Shown here piece by piece: positions 23,887 through 30,302 of a stretch of DNA of 30,302 bases. Made by a program: the position numbers and the translations under genes. How positions within the stretch are numbered: the first letter of the stretch is position 1; each line of letters opens with the position of its first letter. The notes beneath the pieces are model-generated. The model saw only the letters and a list, made by a program, of their open reading frames with translations. It searched no databases and had not been told where the DNA came from. The stretch is from a virus: positions 1-30,302 of the IMG/VR virus record IMGVR_UViG_3300032287_002032; one strand, 5' to 3'.

Positions 23887-25554
23887 ATGGCAACAGTAAA
23901 TAAAAACTTTAGAATTAAAAATGGGCTTATTGTTGAAGGTGGCACAGCTACCGTTAACGGCTTTGGTGTATTAACCAAGGCTCAAGCAGACCAAGACTAT
24001 ATTGTTGGTCTTATTGGTGGTACAGCAACTTCAGCTAACGAAGCTAATAAGGTTGTAAAGCGTGACGCCAATGGAAACTTTGCTGCAGGAACAATTACTG
24101 CAACATTTGTTGGTAACGTAACAGGTACCGTTTCAAGTCTTTCAAATCATGACACAGACGACCTTGCAGAAGGCGCAAACCTTTACTTTACAAATGCTCG
24201 TGCACTTTCAGCAACAGCAGCAGCATACGATGCAGCAGGCTCAGCAGCAGGAGCACAATCAGCAGCAATTGCTGCAGCAGCATCAGATGCTACATCAAAG
24301 GTAGCAGCAGAAGCAGCACTTAGAGTATCAGGCGACGCAGCTTCAGTATCAACTGCAGCAGCAGACGCAACATCTAAGGCTAACGCAGCTCAAGCAGCAG
24401 CTATCTCAGCAGCAGCAGCAGACGCTACTACAAAGGCAGCAACAGCTAAGTCAGAAGCAATCTCTGCAGCAGCAGCAGACGCTACTACAAAGGCAGCAAC
24501 AGCCAAGTCAGAGGCGATTGCAGCAGCAGCAGCAGATGCTACTACAAAGGCAGATGCAGCTCAGGCAGCAGCAATTGCAGCGGCAGCAACAGCAGCAGGC
24601 TCAGCACTTTCAAGTGCAATCTCAACAGAAGTTTCAAATCGTAACACAGCAATTTCAACAGCGGTAGATAACCTTGTTGCAGGAGCACCAAATTTACTTA
24701 ACACACTTGATGAATTAGCAGCAGCAATTGCAGACGATGCAAACTACGCAACAACTATGACATCAGCTTTGGCGACAAAAGCTCCGCTTGCGTCCCCATC
24801 ACTTACTGGTACACCTACAGCGCCAACAGCAGCAGCAGATACAAACACAACCCAGATTGCAACCACAGCGTTTGCTAAGGGTGAAGCAGATGCAGCTCAA
24901 GCAGCAGCAGAAGCAACTGCAGCAGCAGATGCAACATCTAAGGTAGCAGCAGAAGCAGCACTTAGAGTATCAGGCGACGCAGCTTCAGTATCAACTGCAG
25001 CAGCAGACGCAACATCTAAGGCTAACGCAGCTCAAGCAGCAGCTATCTCAGCAGCAGCAACAGATGCTACTACAAAGGCTAACGCAGCTCAAGCAGCAGC
25101 TATCTCAGCAGCAGCAACAGATGCTACTACAAAAGCTAACGCAGCTCAAGCAGCAGCAGAAGCAACAGCAGCAGCTGCTAATACAGCACAGCAAAATGGA
25201 ACTACAGCATTCACAGCAATCAATTACAACTCTGTTGCAAAGCAAGTTGCAGCAACAACTGGAAACATTGCAGTGGCAGCAGAAACAACAGCTATCGCAT
25301 GGACAGCAACAGATTACAGAAGCGCTAAGCTTGTAGTCAAGGTAAAGAACGGTGTACATACACAGGTCTCAGACCTAGTAGTAACACTTGATACTGCAAA
25401 CAACGTAGCAGTTTCTGAATATGGAATTACATATTCAAACGGAACAGAATTGGCTGCAGTAACAGCAGATTATTCTGGAACAGATGTAAGAGTTAGAGTA
25501 ACACCAGCAAACGCTAACACTGAAGTTGTCGTTGTTGGAACATTAATTAAATAA
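23887..25554 (+). CDS. Alanine-repeat tail-fibre protein
   Basis: 555 residues. The N-terminal module MATVNKNFRIKNGLIVEGG is shared with the gene at 25624. The middle (about 110-440) is an Ala-rich coiled-coil shaft built from 19-residue units such as ANAAQAAAISAAATDATTK. It is interrupted by LTGAPNLLNTLDELAAAI-type and LASPSLTGTPTAPTA-type fibre motifs. The C-terminal roughly 100 residues form a beta domain likely to be the tip. A long, rigid trimeric fibre is expected. The 120-bp segment at 24298-24417 recurs exactly at 24940-25059. Confidence 0.85.
   Translation: MATVNKNFRIKNGLIVEGGTATVNGFGVLTKAQADQDYIVGLIGGTATSANEANKVVKRDANGNFAAGTITATFVGNVTGTVSSLSNHDTDDLAEGANLYFTNARALSATAAAYDAAGSAAGAQSAAIAAAASDATSKVAAEAALRVSGDAASVSTAAADATSKANAAQAAAISAAAADATTKAATAKSEAISAAAADATTKAATAKSEAIAAAAADATTKADAAQAAAIAAAATAAGSALSSAISTEVSNRNTAISTAVDNLVAGAPNLLNTLDELAAAIADDANYATTMTSALATKAPLASPSLTGTPTAPTAAADTNTTQIATTAFAKGEADAAQAAAEATAAADATSKVAAEAALRVSGDAASVSTAAADATSKANAAQAAAISAAATDATTKANAAQAAAISAAATDATTKANAAQAAAEATAAAANTAQQNGTTAFTAINYNSVAKQVAATTGNIAVAAETTAIAWTATDYRSAKLVVKVKNGVHTQVSDLVVTLDTANNVAVSEYGITYSNGTELAAVTADYSGTDVRVRVTPANANTEVVVVGTLIK
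24298..25135 (+). repeat. Exact and tandem repeats in the Ala-rich fibre
   Basis: A 120-bp block at 24298-24417 is identical to 24940-25059, 642 bp (214 codons) apart. From 25021 a 57-bp unit (19 residues) is repeated in tandem, first at 25021-25077 and next at 25078-25134 with one late base change. Such DNA identity, not only protein similarity, indicates recent duplication or ongoing recombination. Confidence 0.85.
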
Positions 25555-25623
25555 TTAAATAACGAGGTTATGGGGTTCCTTTTAAAAACCCCACCAAAAC
25601 ACTTAGGGGATATGTGAACTTAA
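25555..25623 (+). other. Spacer with GGGGTT/AACCCC hairpin
   Basis: A GGGGTT...AACCCC inverted repeat (about 25572-25597) lies between two fibre genes. No U run follows, so I treat it as a possible RNA-stability element, not a firm terminator. The next start has only a weak GGGGAT site upstream. Confidence 0.35.
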
Positions 25624-25989
25624 ATGGCAACAGATAATAAGAATTTTAAAGTAAAGAATGGACTCAATGTAGCAGGTACTGCCACATTTGGGTCTAACGT
25701 CGTTTTAGGAACAACACCCCTTAGATTTGATACAGCAACAAATAAGCTACAGCTTCAATTAAATGGCACTTGGGTACCAATTGCACTTAATTCAGAGATT
25801 CCAGATATAGCTTCACAGATTAGTTTTATGGATATTGGTTTAGCCATTGATTATAACGGACAGCCAATATATACAGTACAGGCAAACGGAGTTACCCCTG
25901 AAGGAACAAGCAAATTTGTAGATGGTGGATCTCCATCTTCTACAGATGCCGATGTTTCTATGGTTTTTGACTCTGGAGTCATATCTTAA
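25624..25989 (+). CDS. Short fibre-adaptor protein
   Basis: 121 residues. The N-terminus MATDNKNFKVKNGLNVAGTATFG repeats that of the Ala-rich fibre gene, followed by NKLQLQLNGTWVPI and a C-terminus VDGGSPSSTDADVSMVFDSGVIS. This is a fibre start and end without any shaft, so it may be a cap, an adaptor, or a remnant of a longer fibre gene. In frame and complete. Confidence 0.75.
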   Translation: MATDNKNFKVKNGLNVAGTATFGSNVVLGTTPLRFDTATNKLQLQLNGTWVPIALNSEIPDIASQISFMDIGLAIDYNGQPIYTVQANGVTPEGTSKFVDGGSPSSTDADVSMVFDSGVIS

Positions 25990-26042
25990 AGCAATAAATG
26001 ATACAATAAGCAGTATAAATAAAATATATAAGGGGTAACAAA

Positions 26043-28958
26043 ATGGCAACAGTAAGATTACAGTTAAGAAGAGGCACAGAAGCTCAATGGGATTCAGCAA
26101 ATCCAACCCTTGCAGCTGGAGAAATCGGTATTGAAACAGATACCAACACATTTAAATTTGGAGATGGAAGCACCCCTTGGAATTCACTAAGCTATGCTCT
26201 CTCACAAACAGTAGACGATTATATTCTTCTAAGCACTAAAGGCGTTGCAAATGGCGTTGCTTCATTGGACTCATCAGGATTTATCCCTTCTGCTCAGTTG
26301 CCACCATTAGCAAAAGTTACAGTTTCTTCAGCAGCAAACCAAGCTGCACGTTTAGCTTTAACCGCAGAGCCTGGCGATATTGCAATTCAATCAGACAATG
26401 GTACAACATATGTACTTGCCTCTTCTCCTGCAAGCACAAATGGCAACTGGCGGGAAATATCAGCCACAGCTGCAATTTCAGCAGCAATAGCAACTCACGA
26501 AGCTGACACAACATCTGTTCACGGAATTGCAGATACTTCACTTTTAGCAACTACAGCAAACGTAGCAACAGCTAAGTCAGAAGCAATTGCAGCAGCAGCA
26601 TCTGCAGCAGGAACAGCACTTTCAACTCACGAATCTGACACAACAGCAGTACATGGCATTGCAGACACAAGCATACTTGCGACTACAACAGGAACACAAA
26701 CTCTTACAAATAAGACTCTTACATCTCCAGTAATAAATACCCCAACTGGAATTACTAAATCAGATGTTGGATTGTCTAATGTTGATAATACTTCAGATGA
26801 AAACAAGCCAGTCTCACTAGCAACACTTTCAGCTCTTGGAGTAAAAGCACCATTAAATTCACCAGCTCTTACTGGAGATGCAACTGCAGTTAATCTAACT
26901 CTTTCAGGTAATTTGACAGTAAATGGAACTACATCAACAATTAATTCAACAACTCTTACAATTCAAGATAAAGACATTGTATTGGGTCAGACAGCAACTC
27001 CAACAGATGCAGCTGCAGATACTGGCGGAATTATACTAAAGGGAACAACTGATAAATCAATCAAGTATAGCCTTGCAAAATCAGCATGGGATTTCTCAGA
27101 AAATATTAATCTTCCTGGAGATAAAACAGTTAAGATAAACAATATTGACGTTTTAACAGTAAGCACAGTTTTAGGAAAAACTCTTCCAGGAGTAGTTGTT
27201 GGAACAACCGAAACACAAACACTTTCTGGTAAAACTCTTACATCTCCAACTATGACCGATCCAGTAATTTCTGGAACAGTTGCTCTTCCATTAACAACAA
27301 GTGTTGGAAATGTTAGCCAAGAAGAATTGCAATCATTGAATGGAGTAACATCACCTATTCAAGATCAAATTTCACTAAAGGCTCCTCTGGCTGATCCTAC
27401 TTTTACAGGAACAGTATCTGGTATTACAAAGTCTATGGTTGGACTAGGGTCTGTTGATAACACAGCAGATACAGCAAAGCCAGTATCCACCGCTACACAG
27501 ACAGCACTTGATCTAAAGGCTCCACTAGCTTCACCAACATTTACTGGTACAGTAGGATTGCCTGCAACAACCAGCATTGGTCTAGCTTCAGCTGATGAAA
27601 TTGCAACACTTAATGGAGCAACTTCAAATATTCAAGCACAAATTGACTTAAAGGCCCCGATTGCTTCACCAACATTTACTGGAACAGTAAATGGTATTAC
27701 AAAAGCAATGGTTGGTTTAACAAATGTTGAAAATACAGCAGATCTAGTAAAGCCAATTTCAACTGCTACTCAATCAGCACTTGATCTAAAGGCTCCACTA
27801 GCTTCACCAACATTTACAGGTACAGTTTCTCTTCCTTCAACAACAAGTATTGGAAATATTTCAGCACTTGAACTAGATCTTCTTAATGGAGCAAGCTCAA
27901 ATATTCAAGGTCAAATTGATCTTAAGGCACCGCTAGCTTCACCAACATTTACTGGTACAGTAACGCTTCCAGTCGGAACAGTTACTACTGGAATGATTGC
28001 AGATGGAGCTGTGGCAACCGCAGATATTGCAGATCTAGCTGTAACAACTGGAAAAATTGCAGATGCAGCAGTTACTACTGCTAAAATTGCAGATGATTCA
28101 ATTACTTCTGCAAAAATTGTAGCTGGCACAATTGTTAATAGCGATATTAATGCATCAGCAGCAATTGACTGGACTAAATTAGCAATATCTTCAACAGTTG
28201 ATTCAACCGAAATTGGATATGTTAATGGAGTAACTTCAGCAATTCAAACTCAGCTTACAGCAGGTGTAACAGCGCTTTCAACACACGAAGCCGATACAAC
28301 AAGTATTCACGGAATTGCAGACACTAGTTTGCTTGTTACAACAACTGGCACACAAACCCTAACTAATAAGACAATTACTTCTCCATCGGGATTAGTAAAA
28401 GCAGATGTTGGCCTTGCTAATGTTGATAATACAGCAGACTCAGCAAAGCCAGTTTCAACAGCACAGGCTACCGCAATTGCAACCGCTAAGTCAGAAGCAA
28501 TTGCATCCGCAACAGCACAAGTTGATGCATTATTGACAGGTGCTCCAGCAGCACTTAATACGCTAGATGAACTTGCAGCAGCCCTTGGTGATGATGCAAA
28601 CTTTGCAGCATCCGTAACAACCAGCCTGGGATTAAAAGTAGATTCCTTAACACCAATTTCACAGAAGACAGCGTCATACACACTTTCATCTTTAACTGAA
28701 AGAGACGATCTAATTGAAATGGGTTCAGCCTCACCAATAACTCTTACAATACCTACAGATGCAACATTGAACTTCCCAATTGGAACATCTATTGATATTC
28801 TACAAACTGGTGCAGGCCAAGTAACAATTGCACCAGTATCAGGAACAGTTACAGTTAATGCAACACCTGGCTTGAAACTTCGTACAACTTGGTCATCTTG
28901 TACTCTCCTCAAGAGAGCAGCAAATACCTGGGTTGTCTTCGGAGACTTGACAGCATAA
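26043..28958 (+). CDS. Giant tail fibre with Mtd-like N-terminus
   Basis: 971 residues. MATVRLQLRRGTEAQWDSANPTLAAGEIG through FKFGDGSTPWNSL is the N-terminal domain found in Mtd and many receptor-binding fibres. It is followed by multiple repeated modules: THEADTTSVHGIADTS (four variants), TLTNKTLTSP, VGLSNVDNTSD and LKAPLASPTFTGTV (about five). Then a pentapeptide-like IADGAVATADIADLAVTTGKIADAAVT stretch and a C-terminal beta tip (SQKTASYTLSSLTERDDLIEM...). Host receptor binding. A SD of AAGGGG precedes the ATG. Confidence 0.88.
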   Translation: MATVRLQLRRGTEAQWDSANPTLAAGEIGIETDTNTFKFGDGSTPWNSLSYALSQTVDDYILLSTKGVANGVASLDSSGFIPSAQLPPLAKVTVSSAANQAARLALTAEPGDIAIQSDNGTTYVLASSPASTNGNWREISATAAISAAIATHEADTTSVHGIADTSLLATTANVATAKSEAIAAAASAAGTALSTHESDTTAVHGIADTSILATTTGTQTLTNKTLTSPVINTPTGITKSDVGLSNVDNTSDENKPVSLATLSALGVKAPLNSPALTGDATAVNLTLSGNLTVNGTTSTINSTTLTIQDKDIVLGQTATPTDAAADTGGIILKGTTDKSIKYSLAKSAWDFSENINLPGDKTVKINNIDVLTVSTVLGKTLPGVVVGTTETQTLSGKTLTSPTMTDPVISGTVALPLTTSVGNVSQEELQSLNGVTSPIQDQISLKAPLADPTFTGTVSGITKSMVGLGSVDNTADTAKPVSTATQTALDLKAPLASPTFTGTVGLPATTSIGLASADEIATLNGATSNIQAQIDLKAPIASPTFTGTVNGITKAMVGLTNVENTADLVKPISTATQSALDLKAPLASPTFTGTVSLPSTTSIGNISALELDLLNGASSNIQGQIDLKAPLASPTFTGTVTLPVGTVTTGMIADGAVATADIADLAVTTGKIADAAVTTAKIADDSITSAKIVAGTIVNSDINASAAIDWTKLAISSTVDSTEIGYVNGVTSAIQTQLTAGVTALSTHEADTTSIHGIADTSLLVTTTGTQTLTNKTITSPSGLVKADVGLANVDNTADSAKPVSTAQATAIATAKSEAIASATAQVDALLTGAPAALNTLDELAAALGDDANFAASVTTSLGLKVDSLTPISQKTASYTLSSLTERDDLIEMGSASPITLTIPTDATLNFPIGTSIDILQTGAGQVTIAPVSGTVTVNATPGLKLRTTWSSCTLLKRAANTWVVFGDLTA

Positions 28959-28991
28959 TACAAATATTAAATAAGAAATTGGAGATTTAAA

Positions 28992-30302
28992 ATGGCATCA
29001 GGCAAGAGAATAGGTAAAAAAGCCCAAGCTTCAAATGACTTTTTGGAGCCGTTAGCACCAACAGGTGTTACTGGAACAAACATTGGAACAGGACGGGCTT
29101 TCAATGATGGAGCAGTTTCCGTATCGTTTTCTTTACCAGCTCTTTCTCCTAATGCTACTTCATTTACTGTAACCGCAAGTACGGGACAGACAGCAAGTGG
29201 GGCATCGTCTCCTTTGACAGTAACTGGAATTGCTTCAGGAGCAACTCCTACATTTACAGTTAGAGCAACTAACGCAGCTGGAACTTCTGCTGCATCTGTT
29301 GCTTCTTCTGCAGTATCCGTAACAACAGTTCCTGAAGCACCTACCGTAACAGCAGCTAATATAGGAACAGGCCGCCCATACAATAATGGTGCAGCAACTA
29401 TTACAGTTACAGGAGGTGCAACAGGTGGTTCTGCAATCACGTCTTATACTGCTACATCAGGTGCTCTTACAGGTTCTGGATCTTCTCCAATAACAATAGG
29501 ATCTCTTGCTTCGGGAACATCTTATTCTTTTAGCGTAACAGCAACAAATGCCAATGGAACTTCGACAGCCACAACATCAAATTCAATAACTGCAACAACA
29601 GTTCCACAGGCACCTACAGTAACAGTAGCAGACGTAGGAACAGGCCGTGCATATAACAATGGTGCTGCAACGATCACAGCAACAGGTGGCGCAACTGGTG
29701 GCTCTGCAATCACTTCTTACACTGCTACATCTGGTGCCCTTACAGGTTCTGGATCTTCTCCAGTAACTGTTCAATCTCTTCTTTCAGCAACCTCTTATGC
29801 TTTTACGGTAACAGCAACAAATGCCAACGGAACTTCAGCAGCTACAACATCGTCATCAATTACTGCAACCACAGTTCCTCAAGCACCACAAAGTGCAACA
29901 GCAACAGCAGGCATTGATGCAAATACAATTAACTGGCAAATTGGAGCTTCTGGAGGATCTGCATTAATACGGCACAATGTTGCAGGATCTGATGGAACAT
30001 CATCTGGAAACCTAGCTGCAAATGCAACATCTGCAGTTATTGCTGATGCAGCAAATACATCTCAAACATATTCCGTAACTGCAACAAATGGAAATGGAAC
30101 TTCCCTTGCTTCAAATGCAACTGCTAGTGTTACAACTATAGCTCCGTTCTTCCCATTCTTCCCGCCGTTCTTCCCACCGTTCTTCCCATTCTTCCCACCA
30201 TTCTTCCCACCGTTCTTCCCACCATTCTTCCCACCGTTCTTCCCATTCTTCCCACCATTCTTCCCACCGTTCTTCCCACCATTCTTCCCACCGTTCTTCC
30301 CA
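28992..30302 (+). CDS. Fn3-repeat protein with FFP tract, cut by edge
   Basis: 437 codons are visible and the frame stays open to the end. After a basic start (MASGKRIGKKAQASNDFL) come about four Fn3-like beta domains of roughly 90 residues each, the second and third nearly identical. Residues 385-437 are an uninterrupted Pro/Phe repeat of PFFP and PPFF units. Fn3-type domains decorate phage tails and bind carbohydrate surfaces. GGAGAT lies 8 nt upstream. The true length, domain after the repeat and stop are unknown. Confidence 0.85.
   Translation, partial: MASGKRIGKKAQASNDFLEPLAPTGVTGTNIGTGRAFNDGAVSVSFSLPALSPNATSFTVTASTGQTASGASSPLTVTGIASGATPTFTVRATNAAGTSAASVASSAVSVTTVPEAPTVTAANIGTGRPYNNGAATITVTGGATGGSAITSYTATSGALTGSGSSPITIGSLASGTSYSFSVTATNANGTSTATTSNSITATTVPQAPTVTVADVGTGRAYNNGAATITATGGATGGSAITSYTATSGALTGSGSSPVTVQSLLSATSYAFTVTATNANGTSAATTSSSITATTVPQAPQSATATAGIDANTINWQIGASGGSALIRHNVAGSDGTSSGNLAANATSAVIADAANTSQTYSVTATNGNGTSLASNATASVTTIAPFFPFFPPFFPPFFPFFPPFFPPFFPPFFPPFFPFFPPFFPPFFPPFFPPFFP
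29337..29882 (+). repeat. Tandem 273-bp Fn3-like module repeat
   Basis: The block from 29337 recurs from 29610, offset 273 bp (91 codons), with long identical stretches such as the one encoding GALTGSGSSP. Nearby third and fourth modules are more diverged. Confidence 0.8.
30144..30302 (+). repeat. 57-bp minisatellite encoding Phe-Phe-Pro
   Basis: Only three codons (CCG/CCA, TTC) are used. Two perfect 57-bp units (30177-30233 and 30234-30290) and the start of a third (30291-30302) encode PFFPFFPPFFPPFFPPFFP, preceded by shorter variants from 30144. The repeat runs into the window edge. Confidence 0.9.

Noticed and set aside
24298-25135. CRISPR-like direct repeats
   Set aside because: The repeats are coding, in frame with an Ala-rich fibre, have no spacers of fixed length and no cas genes nearby.
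25105-25359. Cys-rich reverse reading inside the Ala-rich fibre gene
   Set aside because: It is the mirror of GCA/GCT-rich codons; no ribosome binding site, and every long reverse reading in the tail block has the same low-complexity cause.
26043-26180. Diversity-generating retroelement, suggested by an Mtd-type N-terminus
   Set aside because: No reverse transcriptase or template repeat is visible, and the Mtd-like N-terminal domain is common in ordinary fibres.

Overview
The window looks like part of a tailed double-stranded DNA phage (or prophage-like) genome of moderate-to-low GC content. It has densely packed, overlapping small genes in long unidirectional blocks, two tRNA genes, DUF932 and Api92-like phage proteins, a ribonucleotide reductase, a lysis-type enzyme and a run of tail-fibre genes that continues past the right edge. 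An actinobacterial host is my inference. It rests on a DUF7455-type zinc protein, a miniature Lsr2-like DNA-binding protein, several leaderless-looking transcripts and GlxR/CRP-type palindromes. No terminase, capsid, polymerase or integrase gene is visible.

Layout. (1) 1-1282, rightward: the tail of one gene, then six tiny overlapping genes, many with CxxC zinc motifs, from one leaderless-type promoter. (2) 1283-1774: a gene-free convergent spacer with hairpins and short repeats. (3) 1775-13554, leftward: about 40 small genes in about 14 transcription units, a tRNA-Asp and a DUF932 gene. This block carries a remarkable regulatory architecture. Nearly every unit is preceded by TGTCAG exactly 10 bp upstream of a TATAAT-like -10 box, followed by an AACGAAAGG start-associated sequence. 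Many of these promoters have a TGTGA-N6-TCACA palindrome upstream, and four also have a conserved repeat containing paired DnaA boxes. (4) 13555-14030: a divergent control region. (5) 14031-15519, rightward: small genes, a tRNA-Ile(UAU), a near-perfect parS site embedded in a promoter, and two further unknown genes. (6) 15526-18305, leftward: a 2OG-Fe(II) oxygenase, a TylF-type methyltransferase behind a short terminated leader RNA, four small genes, and a membrane-anchored lysozyme/transglycosylase-like protein. (7) 18524-20764, rightward: a B12-dependent class II ribonucleotide reductase and a small membrane protein with an EF-hand loop. (8) 20837-30302, rightward: a tail-fibre/adsorption module of modular repetitive proteins, ending in an open gene with Fn3-like repeats and an extraordinary Phe-Phe-Pro repeat.

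How it fits together (inference): the leftward small-gene block is probably an early or middle takeover region, controlled jointly by a phage-specific activator or repressor that reads TGTCAG and by host CRP-family and DnaA proteins. The reductase supplies deoxynucleotides. The rightmost block builds the host-recognition apparatus, and the lysozyme and small membrane protein are candidate lysis genes.
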